Shown here in pieces: positions 34,142-45,979 of a DNA stretch of 64,000 nt (position 1 is the stretch's first letter; each line of letters starts with the position of its first letter). Source of the DNA: Neostapfia colusana (taxonomy: Eukaryota > Streptophyta > Magnoliopsida > Poales > Poaceae); contig JASWHV010000005.1 of NCBI GenBank assembly GCA_030760725.1, forward strand, positions 94,308,622-94,372,621, given 5' to 3'. Below the pieces are notes generated by a model. The model was given only the letters and a program-made list of their open reading frames with translations. It was not told the origin of the DNA and made no database searches. The position numbers and the translations under genes were made by a program.

Positions 34142-37100
34142 TGTAAAGGTCCCAAAAATGTGAATACAAAGAAACATGAGTTGCACAAATGTTGGGGTCA
34201 TGTGTATGAAAAAGGGGCTTAGTTGAAACTTTTTCCACATATGATAACATAGGTGAGATTCTTCTATACAAATTTAGGGTTACTGCATGGATGGACCTCA
34301 TGTGGATTAAAACCACAGAAATGAAGAACTCAAGTGCAATTGGAGGGTTAAAGATAAGAGTTTGAACTAAATGTTAAACTCAAACTTCAAATGAGGGAAG
34401 CACACAATGGGAATTCAAAACTGTTAAGTTCAAACTCTTGTTTGCAGCAGCTAACACAAGAATCAAGTTGCATATTTGGATTCATTAGGTCTAAATTAGT
34501 GGGGAGGCAAAGTTTCATTAATTTTTGAAAAGGTTTGCTACCCATTTTTTTCCAAATGGAGTCAAATGTGCAAAGAATTCAAATAAACATTTGAATTTGG
34601 ATGGAATTTATCCAACTATGCAAATGCAGCTCAGTTTCCAACTTCCAAACAATTGGGTTGGATAATTGTCAAACTTTGAAGATCTTTTGAGGAGAAGGGG
34701 TACTGACTAGTGGGGCCCACATGTCATAGGGATGAATAGACTTAACCCTTAAGTCTTTTTCTCTGTTCCTCACTCCACCGAAGTTTCACCCGCGGGCGAC
34801 ACCGAGCGGCTGTGTGACCGCCCCAGGCTCCACCTCCTCCTCCCATTCGCGCCGGCCTGATCTTTACCCCGGAGCCAACCGACGCACGTTGCTCTCCTCA
34901 CTCGATCGTGTCCTCACTGTTTTTCTCCCGCACGAACAGCAACCGGCGCTCACCGCCGCACTCTTTTCTCCCCGATCGCCAGCCCCAACCAAGCCTCAGT
35001 TGTGTGCGCTGGCAGTACAGAAAAGCAGCGCCTGCGCCTGCTCTACCACGCCAGCCCCACAACGCCGAAGTTACTAGCCTGTGGCGCGCGCAATTCGGCA
35101 ACTGGCGCCAAGAAACAGAGCTCCCCGGCGGAAGCCAACTCGGGTCACCGTGGACAGCGAGCTACGGCTCTCCTCACAATCTGTCCTCAAAACGAAAAAG
35201 GTGTGCCATGATCCCTAGTTTGTGTAGCTGCAAACCGTGTAGCGTTTGATCGACCGAGCTGAGAGAATTTCCAAAGTTCCCGAACCATGGTGCATGGGGT
35301 TAGGGGTTGGTCTAACCCGAAATTCTAGCGGCACAGTCCACCCAAGCTCGGGCGAGCTTGCACACAGCCTCTATACCTTGTAGCGGTCCTCCTCGAAGAA
35401 GAACCGAACGAAAACACCTAGAATCGACCGAGTTATAGCTGTTTTTCTTGCCGCCATGAAGAAATCGTCTTGGGTCACCGTGGAGCTCTATGCTGCCGGC
35501 CTTTTCACGAGGTTTGGCGCCCATTTCCAACACCCTCAAGCTCCCATGGCACTCTCCGAGCCATTCCCGACCCTTTTGATGCCGTGTAGGCGACTTCCGA
35601 GTTCACCGGAACCCTAATGGTTGCTGACCCCGGTGCGCAAGGTTTTCCGGTGATCTATGGATGCCGGCGAGCCTCTCAACGGGTTCAGCAGGTCAGAATA
35701 TGGAGGGGTGGCGAGCAGGGGACAGGGAGGTGGCCGTTAAGGTCGTTCCGGCGACGCTCGCCGGAGGGCGCCGCCGCGGCCTCTGTCCCGCCGAAGGTGG
35801 AAGACGACCCGGCGGGTCCCACGTGTCAGCGACCGGGAATTGAATTTCTGATCGGCTGCGGTGCTGGGATCTGGTGTGGCCGCGCGGGAAATACCCAGTA
35901 GCCCCGTGTGGCTTGCCCCGGCGAGTGACACCTGTCCCCTAGACCCACTGACAGCATTTGAACATTTTAGGGAATTTCAGACTTCAGTTCAAAGTTTAAA
36001 CAGCCACAACTTTGGGTAGGAGAATCCAAAAATTGTGAAACAAATTTTGTTGGATTCCTCTGATAGAGTACTATCCAAATATGAAACCCAATTTGTATGA
36101 AACCCTTTATTTAATTCTGTAAAATTCTTTAAATCTTTTTAGCAAAAGAATTTTAGAGGGAGTTTGGTTAATCCAAAGATCCTCAAATTTTGCCGGAATA
36201 GTCTTTAGGGTATTAGTAAACACCTGTAAAAGTTTCAGCTTAATTGGAGTTGATTTGATCAGGGCAATTCAGAATTTAAAGTGCTGTACCCAAATTAAAT
36301 ACAGAAACATTTCAGGGAATTTCTAGAACTTAGAAATTCATTACTGGGAGATTCTTAGCTCCAAAAATGTTTGGAAAATTCATGCAAGTCCTATGAACTA
36401 TAATTGAAATTGTAGTTCACTAAGTTTGGCATGAACATGCAAGTTTATTCAGAATTAATTCCTTTTTGCCTAAAGGCTTAGGGAATTATTCTGGGTAATC
36501 CACTCATTAGGTAATCCCAAATATTTGTCCAGATGATTTTCTTGGGACATGGAACTCACATGAAAAATTCTCAGCTCCATTGGAGCTCTGGATCACCCTG
36601 TTCTGTTTAACTTCTTTAGGTGATCAATATAGAAGAGGGGGAAAACCACTTAGCACTTAATCATGCGTTTAGATCCAAACCCAAACAACTAGCACCAGTG
36701 TCAATTTAAATTCTTAAACAGAGTTCCAGTTTTTTGAAAACTTGTTATTAGAACTTGTAGAAAAGTCTTTACAATTAATCAATTGTGCATATGCATTACG
36801 TGTAGCATTTACGTGAAGGACTTCAAGTCATTGGAGTTTTTATTTGTATTCACTTCATACGTCTAGCATTTTATTTATTGCATTACGTCTAGATGGTATG
36901 AAACTCCAAATGCATGACCCAGAAAACCCTGGAGTTTAATGTAGGATATGTTATCAATTAATTATAACTGCTGAACTCAACAAAAGTGGATTAAAAGAGG
37001 CATAACTCTAGTGGGCAGATTCCTACTCGTGAAACGGGGTTAAGGGGGATCAATCGGAAGAGTTGGGAATTGATCCTCATAGTGGGGAATGGAGACCGGG

Positions 37101-38342
37101 CAGCGGATGGAAAGGTCAAGGACGTGGTCCTGTGAACCTAGTCTATGTTTGAGTCGATTAAGGCCCGTTCTCGTGTGCGGCCCGTTGGACAAGTTTGAGT
37201 TGTGTACCGGATGCATACTGTCTATATGGGACCCAGGAAACTGATGTAACATGTTAACCTGGGTGTCGAGGCATACCTCACCGTCTGATGCCGATGCTGA
37301 AAGGATAGAGAAGTCGGCTCTACGAGGGTTTTCCGTAGAGAGACTTAATCCCAGTCGGTGGGACCGGTTCGACATTTGGGTGTCGTGTGAAAGGTTGCCA
37401 CGTACGACGTCAGTGACGGTTGCTGTGTGCAACGTCGAGTACGGGCGTACGTGTCATGTCAGCCGGGTGTTTTAGATTGCAATCACCGTCGCTCGCGGTA
37501 GTGAGCATACTTGTTCTCTGCGTCGTGACGTAGTAATAAACTGGGAAAAGTTAATAATGCTTCGTGAGTAATCCTCATATTGGAGATGAGGAAATGATCA
37601 ACACATCACTAAATTTATTTTCCACCTTGGGCTAGTAGCGTCGAGGCAAATCGTTTCTTGTTTGATTGTGGAGTCTCGACGTTGATGGTGCAAGGTCAGT
37701 ATGAGTTTAGGGTAGCTCATTAAAGTTACTTTCACCTCGGGCAAGTGACATCGAGATGAAACATTTCTTGTTTGATTGTGGAGTCTCGATGTAAGTTGTG
37801 CGAGGGCTATAAAAGTTGCCTAAAACTTTAAGTAAGGACTCTCCTTTGGCTCAAGTTCATCGTTTGTGCAAACTTCTATCATCAGCCCTCTATTTTCATC
37901 ATGTAGAGTTTCATGACTAGGGTGACGGGTCAGTCTTGCTGAGCTTCGTGCTCACAGATACTACCTAAGTTGTTTTGCAGGTAATAACTGTAGGCTGATA
38001 TGTACGGGTGCCCGATGGGACTCGGAACTCCCTGAGTGGTGAACTCATGGCAACCCCTGCCGCTGCTATTATGACAGTGTTGCTAGCGAGAAGGGTCCGC
38101 GGGCTGGACACCTTCTCTGTTGCTTAGCATAGGTATGAGACGTGAGTTGTAATAGTCTTCCGCTGTAGTTTATTTTGAGAAGTATGTGTAAAATCAACAC
38201 TTTGTAAGCTTCCGCTTGTTTTCTGTAATATGATGCTTTATTATGTGTGCTGTTGGGTGCCGCATCGCACGGCACCACCCAATGCGATTCCCGGGCGAGG
38301 TGTCCCGTCCCCACGAGTGATCGGGACGGAGGGGTCCTCACA
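34142..38342 (+). repeat. C 5' LTR (4201 bp)
   Basis: Starts TGTAAAGGTCCC and ends GGTCCTCACA before the primer site. It is AT-rich to about 34700, then has GGGGCCCACATGTCATAGGG and a GC-rich segment (about 34790-35930) that probably starts the transcript. The 3' part has TTGTTTTGCAGGTAA near 37974, TGTAATATGATGC near 38224 and the U5 hairpins (TTGGGTG/CACCCAA; CCGTCCC/GGGACGG). Two related tandem blocks with TTTCTTGTTTGATTGTGGAG occur at about 37650 and 37760, a local duplication of about 115 bp. No gene is supported in it. Confidence 0.93.
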
Positions 38343-40083
38343 GCGTGGTATCAGAGCCGCATTGGTAATAGCACATGGAATAAGGATCGTATTATGACAA
38401 AAACTTAGGATACGGTGAGGAAACGATATTAGGCCCACATAAGGACTATAGTAGTATAGTTACTTAAAGTGGCAGTACTAACATACTTGTTATAATTCTG
38501 AAATTTTAATTATGTAACGACGCACCTACGTTCAGGTAAGCATGGTAAGGAACGCCACCGAAAGCGGTTCAATTTCGGTTAGCTCCCCTGACGAGGAAAG
38601 TAGTTCAGGGATAGGTCTCACAGCTTGGTGTGAGATGTTAATATGAAACTCTTGAACTCTTCATGTTCCTGAGTTCATATGAAACGCTGATCCCTAGCGT
38701 GCATTAGGCAAGTAAGTGGAGACCCCATCGCGTGGTCAGCAATGCGAAAGTATGTTCGTCTGGAAATAGCCCAGGAGGACATACGCAGCGCTTGCCATCG
38801 GCGTGCCCTGCAGGGCAGTAGGTGGTTTCCGTTGGGTTGATAACATTCCCAACCATGACGACCCGTTCATGATATACTCGGGTTCCCCGTCGTGTGGTGT
38901 TGAAACACGATCACGTACCTTGAGACGTGGCTTAACTCAAGGACGGCCGTATGGCAATGATACGGGCGTTTGTATTTATTTTCAAATATGGAACTGCCTG
39001 AGATGAAAACAACCTTTGAGTACACCACTATTGAGTGTTCTTCTGCAGGTACTAACCACGTACGTATCCCGTGTAGTACACGTGTGCGAGAGACCGTTTA
39101 GTGCCACCGATAAAACGGATATGCCGGTATAATCCGGTTTAGGATTTCCTTTGGTGAGGTAACGTAGTACCGACATGCTTCTTACGGTGCGTCGACACCG
39201 TACTAAACATATAATCCTTTTCCCTAAGAAGAAATGAGTCATGAACTAACTTTCAACTAAAAATGGAAGTTTGAAACAAATATTAGTTACTGAACTCTTA
39301 TTTTGAGCTAAGACTCAAATGAGAGAATGTCTAGGTTTTAAATATTTGAAAAACAGAGTGCTCTGTTTCTGGCAGAAATTTTTGCTGGAGTTTAACAGAG
39401 CATAACTCTGAGTAGCTTTAGCCAATTGAGTTGTATGATACAGTTATGGAAGTCTTATCAAGTGCTGTACAACTCTCTTGTAGACCTCCAGAGCAAAATC
39501 ATAAGTTAAGTTGGTGAAAAGTCCAGTTGAAGGCAAACTGTTCAGAACCAGGACAGTAGCAAAACCTCTCTGGACCTTTCTGTTTTTAAGCCATAACTTT
39601 ACTGTAGAAAAATCCCTTGGGGGCCTGTGATACACCGTTGGAAAGGTTATGAGATATTCAACATTGTTGTAGTTCAAAGGTTGTTCAGACTCTTGTTGTA
39701 TTTTCATATACAACTGTGATAAAATCAGCCACATACAAAGGAGATGCTGGCAAATTTTATCCAGAAAGTCTGTCAACTTTGCGAAATCATAACTTTTGAT
39801 CCAGAAGTGATACAGAGGCATTTGGATACTCGTTGGAAAGATATTAAAGTTAACTTTAACTTTGGTATTCAACATGAGTTATGAAAATGCTTCTAACTAG
39901 ATCGAAATCTGGTTTGTAAAGGACCGGTCAATCTGCTTTAAAATCCTTGCTGTTAGATACATCAGTTTGCGTTTAAATCATTTTGCTTACATGTTAAGAT
40001 TTCATTATCAGTGTTGCACTACTTTGTTTATGGAATAAATCCAGTGATAGTGTCGAACTGATAATGAACTCGTGCAATTGCAG
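38343..40083 (+). promoter_or_regulatory. C leader with candidate intron (donor 38535/38536, acceptor 40083)
   Basis: Holds the donor-like CAG|GTAAGCATGG (38533-38542), the palindrome TGCCCTGCAGGGCA (38804-38817), the hairpin AAACAGAG/CTCTGTTT (39351-39368) and the acceptor-like CAATTGCAG at 40075-40083, one base before the gag ATG at 40085. Candidate intron length is about 1.55 kb. CTGATAATGAACTC, 20-30 bases before the acceptor, offers branch-point candidates. No long frame is present in sense orientation. Confidence 0.55.
38346..38360 (+). other. C primer binding site (initiator Met-tRNA)
   Basis: TGGTATCAGAGCCGC three bases after the 5' LTR end; identical to the B site. Confidence 0.93.
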
Positions 40084-40084
40084 A

Positions 40085-43000
40085 ATGGTGCGAACTCGTT
40101 CCATGAGTGAGGTGGGTGGTTCCAGTGGTGGTGGTGGTGGTGATAACTCTCCACAGCGGGATCAGCGAGCTCCGCAACCGCAGCCGCCACCAGGACCTTC
40201 ACCCACGGTCACAATGGCGGACATTCTGGCTGCCATGACGGGTGCAAGCGATGAGCGAACCGATTTGCTCCGCGCCCTGGTGATGAATACATCCCGTCAA
40301 GGGGGATGTCAAGATGAGGACTTGCGCCAAGCTCAACTGAACTCCTATGTTGAGTTCCTAGCAACTCAACCACCGGTTTTCGTTGAATCTGAGGATCCTC
40401 TGGTGGCGGATAGCTGGATCCGTACCATTGAGTCTAAGTTCGGGTTGCTTCAATGCACCGAACATCAGAAGGTTTTATACGCAGCGCAACAACTTCACGG
40501 GTCCGCCAGTGCATTGTGGGCAAATCAACTCGTATCCTTACCAGCTGGACATGACTGTACATGGGCAGAATTCCGGAAGGCATTTGTCGCGTATCATGTT
40601 CTGTCCGGAATAATTCAGCGGAAACTCGAGGAGTTTCTGGCCTTAAAACAAGGAGGGAGGGGTGCATATGAGCATTCGCGAGTGTTCAACAAGCTGGCGC
40701 CGTATGCGCCTCAACATGTGAACACCGAAGCTCAAAAGTGTGAATGGTTCTTCCGCAGCCTCAATCCCAAGCTAAAGGAGAGACTCGTTTTAGTTGATCG
40801 AAAGAACTTCAACGTATTGATGAGTGCTGCCATCATGGTTGAAGATGCTCAGCGGGAAGTTCAGGGTGAGAAAAGAAAGAACCATGTACCACCGGAGAGT
40901 AGCAGTAGTGCTCCGCAGAAATACAGGGTGGTAGACAGTACCTTGAACTGTCAGCTGATGCAGCCGGCTCGATGACTCCAGCAATATTCTAGTCGATCGT
41001 CCCAATACTGTGATTTCGGACAGCTGCAACAACGGTATATGCAGCCACGTTATTCTGCTCCTCAAGTGTTCTTGCCGCAGCAGAATACCACTAATGTCCA
41101 TGCACAGAGCAACCAGGAACCGGCTGAGAAAACGTGCTTCACGTGCGGGTACTTGGGTCACGTCAGCAGGAAGTGTCCAGAAAGGATACACCATAGAGAA
41201 ACTACACCAGGGCAGGGTATAAATCAACTCCGTGCTCAGCTTCAAGGAACAGCACCAAAATCCGGGTGCATTTATCATACAGCTCTAGAGGATGTGCCAA
41301 ATGGGGCACCTGTGCTAGCGGGAACGTTCACCCTCAATGGACTGCCCGTGTTAATATTATTTGACTCTGGAGCTACACACAATTTCATCAGCAGGTTGTT
41401 TGTGTGCAAAGCTGAGCTCGCCACCTCTACACCGAAGGATCACTACCTTATCCGCTCACCGGGTGGAAATATAGCTGCTAATGAAGTAGTGGTCAAAGCA
41501 CCATTGTGCTTAGGTGGAAACTTATACCCCACCACCCTCATTGTGTTAGAGGGGCAGAAGATCGACGTGATTTTAGGAATGGCGTGGATGAACTACCATG
41601 GGGCTGTTCTTGATATTGGTCCACGGATTGTTAGTTTGGACTCTCCAATCTACGGTCTCCAAACGCTCATACTTGATGCCGTGGATTCTAAAAATCCAGT
41701 GGTGTACCACAGTGTGACCATGAAACTGGAGGATATTCCAGTGGTCCGTGAGTACCCAGATGTGTTTCCCGACGATCTTCCAGGGATGCCGCCTGAGAGG
41801 GATGTGGTATTCAAGATCGAGTTAGCACCGGGAACCACACCAATATCTCAGAGGCCGTACAAAATGTCTCCGAAGGAATTAGCGGAACTGAAAGAACAGC
41901 TAAAGGACTTAATGGACAAAGGGTTCATCCGACCAAGCTCAACGCCATGGGGCTGTTCAGCCCTCTTTGTGAAGAAAAAGGATGAGTCACTTCGATTATG
42001 TGTGGATTATCGGCCGCTGAATGCAGTGATGATCAAAAATAAATATCCACTGCCGCGGATTGATATATTGTTTGATCAGTTGGTGGGTGCCAAGGTATTC
42101 TCCAAGATGGACTTACGGTCTGGTTATCATCAGATAAAAATCAGAGCGGAGGATATACCGAAGACGGCTTTCTCGACTAGATACGGGCTCTATGAGTATC
42201 TAGTCATGTCTTTCGGGCTAACAAATGCACCCGCACACTTCATGTATCTCATGAATTCTGTATTCATGCCAGAGTTGGATCAGTTCGTCGTGGTTTTCAT
42301 CGACGACATTCTCGTATACTCCAAATCAGAGGAGGAGCACGCCCAACATCTCCATACTGTGCTCCAACGGTTACGGGAACATAAGCTGTATGCCAAATTC
42401 AGCAAGTGTGAATTTTGGATCAGCAAGGTACCATTTTTAGGCCACATTATTTCAGCGGAGGGTGTGGCCGTGGATCCAACCAAAATTGAGCAAGTCTTGA
42501 AGTGGGAGTCTCCAACATCGGTTCATCAAATCCGCAGTTTTCTAGGACTAGCGGGTTATTATCAGAGATTTATTCCCAGCTTCTCCAAGATGGCTAAACC
42601 AATGACAGAGTTGCTGAAGAAGAGCAGCAAGTACGTGTGGACGGAGGACTGTGAAGAGGCATTTCAAACTTTGAAGAAACATCTCACAACGGCACCGGTG
42701 TTAGCCCAACCGGATACAACAAAGCCATTCGATGTTTATTGTGATGCCTCAGGCATTGGACTTGGCTGCGTCTTAATGCAAGATAGACGCGTGATCGCGT
42801 ATGGGTCTCGTCAACTCCGCAACCACGAGCAGCACTACCCCACTCATGACCTAGAGCTTGCTGCGGTGGTGCTTGCGTTGAAGATGTGGAGGCACTACTT
42901 AGTTGGAAATTTAGTGCACCTCTACACCGACCATAAGAGCCTCAAATATATATTCACTCAGAAGGATATCAACATGAGGCAGTGGAGATGGTTGGAATTA

Positions 43001-44605
43001 ATCAAAGATTATGAGCTCCAGATCCATTACCATCCGGGCAAAGCTAACGTGGTGGCTGATGCACTCAGTCATAAATCCCACGTGAATAACCTGTCAGTTG
43101 TTCCGGATGAGGATGAAGAACCAAGCTTGCGGGTGATTCCGTATGAGGCGTTGTATAATCTTGCTCTTGTGCCCACCATTAGAGAAGAGATTGTACAAGC
43201 CCATAAGAGAGATAAAGGAATGCGGAAAATCCGGGCAAGAATCAACGAGGATAAAATGAAATGTTTCCGGGAAGATGAACAAGGTGTGCTATGGTTTAAC
43301 AACCGTATCGTGGTGCCCCGGAACCTGAAGCTAAGGAAGAAAATCCTCGATGAAGCTCATATGTCCAAGTACTCGATACATCCAGGGAGCAATAAGATGT
43401 ATCAAGACCTGAAAACAAAATTTTGGTGGACTCGGATGAAGCGAGAAATTGCCAAATATGTATCCGAGTGTGATACATGTCGGCGAGTCAAAGCTGACCA
43501 CATAAAGAAAGCAGGAATGCTACAACCATTAAGTATTCCGGCATGGAAGTGGGAGGACATCAGCATGGACTTTATTGTTGGACTACCTCTCACGTCCAGA
43601 AAGCATGACTCCATTTGGGTGATTGTTGATCGCTTAACAAAATCAGCCCACTTCATCCCAGTGAGTACAAGATTTTCAACTAAGCAATATGCAGAGTTGT
43701 ATCTTTCAAGGATTGTGTGGTTACATGGAGTCCCCAAGACCATCATATCGGACCGAGGTTCAATATTTGTTGCTCTTTTCTGGGAGCAACTACATGAGTC
43801 TCTGGGAACAAAATTAATCAGAAGCTCAGCATACCATCCCCAGACGGACGGTCAAACGGAGAGGGTGAACCAGATTTTATAAGATATGCTGAGGGCATGT
43901 GCCATAGATCATGGAAAGAACTGGGATAACCATTTGCCATTAGCGGAGTTCTCTTACAACAGTGGTTACCAATCCAGTATTAAAATGGCACCATACGAAG
44001 CACTTTATGGCAGGAAGTGCCGCACACCACTCAATTGGTGTGAATCGGGCGAGAGGGTGATTTTTGGCATTGATCTTGTAAAAGATGCCGAAGGGCGGCT
44101 CCAGCTGAATCAAGAAAACCTTAGGGCTGCTCAATCTCGCCAGAAGAGCTATGCGGACCAGCGACGCCAACCCTTGTGTTTTGAAGTCAGAGATCACGTC
44201 TATCTCCGAGTATCACCGATGAAGGGAATTCATCGATTTGGGGTCAAGGGAAAGCTAGCGCCTCGCTTTGTGGGTGCGTTCGTTATTACAGAACGGTGTG
44301 GGCCGGTAGCCTACCGTTTGGAGCTGCCGCCATCCTTATCGGGCATCCACGACATCTTCTATGTCTCCCATTTAAGAAAGTGTTTGAAGAAGCCGACGGA
44401 CATCCTTTCGGAAGACATGGAGATATTGCAACCGGATCTCACCTACGCCGAGAAGCCCATCAAGATTATCGACGAGAAGAGCCGGATCACTCGAAATCGG
44501 ACTTTGAAATTTTACAAAGTCGTGTGGAGTAATCACACACCGGAAGAAGCGACTTGGGAGAGTGAAGATTACATCCACAATAACTATCCGAAACTTTTGT
44601 CGTAA
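40085..44605 (+). pseudogene. C Gag-Pol polyprotein, one frame, two premature stops
   Basis: A single frame of about 1506 codons from MVRTRSMSEVGG to a natural TAA at 44603. Gag: Gly/Pro-rich N-terminus, capsid about residues 95-260, knuckle CFTCGYLGHVSRKC about 351-364. Protease DSG at residue 427. RT about 550-790 with FIDD (Asp at 740). RNase H from about 880 (DASGIGLGCVLMQ). Integrase H/C zinc region, then catalytic Asp 1162, Asp 1223 and Glu 1259 (35 residues apart, a DD35E pattern). Chromodomain from about 1476 (FYKVVWSNHTPEEATWESED). Stops: TGA at 40973-40975 (codon 297, between capsid and knuckle) and TAA at 43880-43882 (codon 1266, just after the catalytic Glu). No frameshift was found. 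The ATG at 40085 is preferred over 40064 because A starts MVRTR too. Confidence 0.93.
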
Positions 44606-44663
44606 TTATTGTAATTACCTTCCGCCTCATCTTCCTTTTGTAATCTCGGGACGATATTCTTTT

Positions 44664-44676
44664 AAGGGGGGAGGAT
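44664..44676 (+). other. C polypurine tract
   Basis: AAGGGGGGAGGAT immediately before the 3' LTR TGTAAAGGTC. Confidence 0.9.
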
Positions 44677-45979
44677 TGTAAAGGTCACAAAAATGTGAAT
44701 ACAAAGAAACATGAGTTGCACAAATGTTGGGGTCATGTGTATGAAAAAGGGGCTTAGTTGAAACTTTTTCCACATATGATAACATAGGTGAGATTCTTCT
44801 AAACAAATTTAGGTGTACCGGATGGACAAGTTTGAGTTGTGTACCGGATGCATACTGTCTATATGGGACCCAGGAAACTGATGTAACATGTTAACCTGGG
44901 TGTCGAGGCATACCTCACCGTCTGATGCCGATGCTGAAAGGATAGAGAAGTCGGCTCTACGAGGGTTTGCCGTAGAGAGACTTAATCCCAGTCGGTGGGA
45001 CCGGTTCGACATTTGCGTGTCGTGTGAAAGGTTGCCGCGTACGACGTCAGTGACGGTTGCTGTGTGCAACGTCGAGTATGGGCGTACGTGTCGTGTCAGC
45101 CGGGTGTTTTAGATTGCAATCACCGTCGCTCGCGGTAGTGAGCATACTTGTTCTCTGCGTCGTGACGTAGTAATAAACTGGGAAAAGTTAATAGTGCTTC
45201 GTGAGTAATCCTCATATTGGAGATGAGGAAATGATCAACACATCACAAAATTTATTTTCCACCTTGGGCTAGTAGCGTCGAGGCAAAGCGTTTCTTGTTT
45301 GATTGTGGAATCTCGACGTTGATGGCGCAAGGTCAGTATGAGTTTAGGGTAGCTCATTAAAGTTACTTTCACCTCGGGCAAGTGACATCGAGATGAAGCT
45401 TTTCTTGTTTGATTGTGGAGTCTCGATGTAAGTTGCACGAGGGCTATAAAAGTTGCCTAAAACTTGAAGTAAGGACTCTCCTTTAGCTCAAGTTCATCGT
45501 TTGTGCAAACTTCTATCATCAGCCCTCTATTTTCATCATGTAGAGTTTCATGACTAGGGTGACGGGTCAGTCTTGCTGAGCTTCGTGCTCACAGATACTA
45601 CCTAAGTTGTTTTGCAGGTAATAACTGTAGGCTGATATGTATGGATGCCCGATGGGACTCGGAACTCCCCGAGTGGTGAACTCATGGCAACCCCTGCCGC
45701 TGCTATTATGATAGTGTTGCTAGCGAGAAGGGTCCGCGGGCTTGACACCTTCTCTGTTGCTTAGCATAGGTATGAGACATGAGTTGTAATAGTCTTCCGC
45801 TGTAGTTTATTTTGAGAAGTATTTGTAAAATCAACACTTTGTAAGCTTCCGCTTGTTTTATGTAATATGATGCTTTATTATGTGTGATGTTGGGTGCCGC
45901 ATCGCACGGCACCACCCAATGCGATTCCCGGGCGAGGTGTCCCGTCGCCGCGAGTGATCAGGACGGCGGGGTCCTCAAA
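44677..45979 (+). repeat. C 3' LTR with a 2.9 kb internal deletion
   Basis: The first 137 bp match 34142-34278. The sequence then jumps to the equivalent of about 37186 and continues to the end. About 2907 bp are missing. The junction (44814-44823) holds TGTACCGGAT, a copy of the TGTACCGGAT found about 20 bases downstream, so the deletion carries a short templated filler. The end reads CCTCAAA where the 5' LTR has CCTCACA. The right TSD follows at 45980. Confidence 0.92.

Larger units (their letters stand above)
34142..45979 (+). mobile_element. C: full-length Tekay-type gypsy element, nearly intact coding
   Basis: 5' LTR 34142-38342, primer site 38346, leader, gag-pol in one frame with two stops, polypurine tract 44664-44676 and a shortened 3' LTR 44677-45979. 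It sits in the F1 LTR in the opposite orientation, with a 5-bp TSD. Over about 300 bp of shared LTR I count about five differences, fewer than in B, which fits its better-kept coding region. The 3' LTR has lost about 2.9 kb. Confidence 0.95.
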
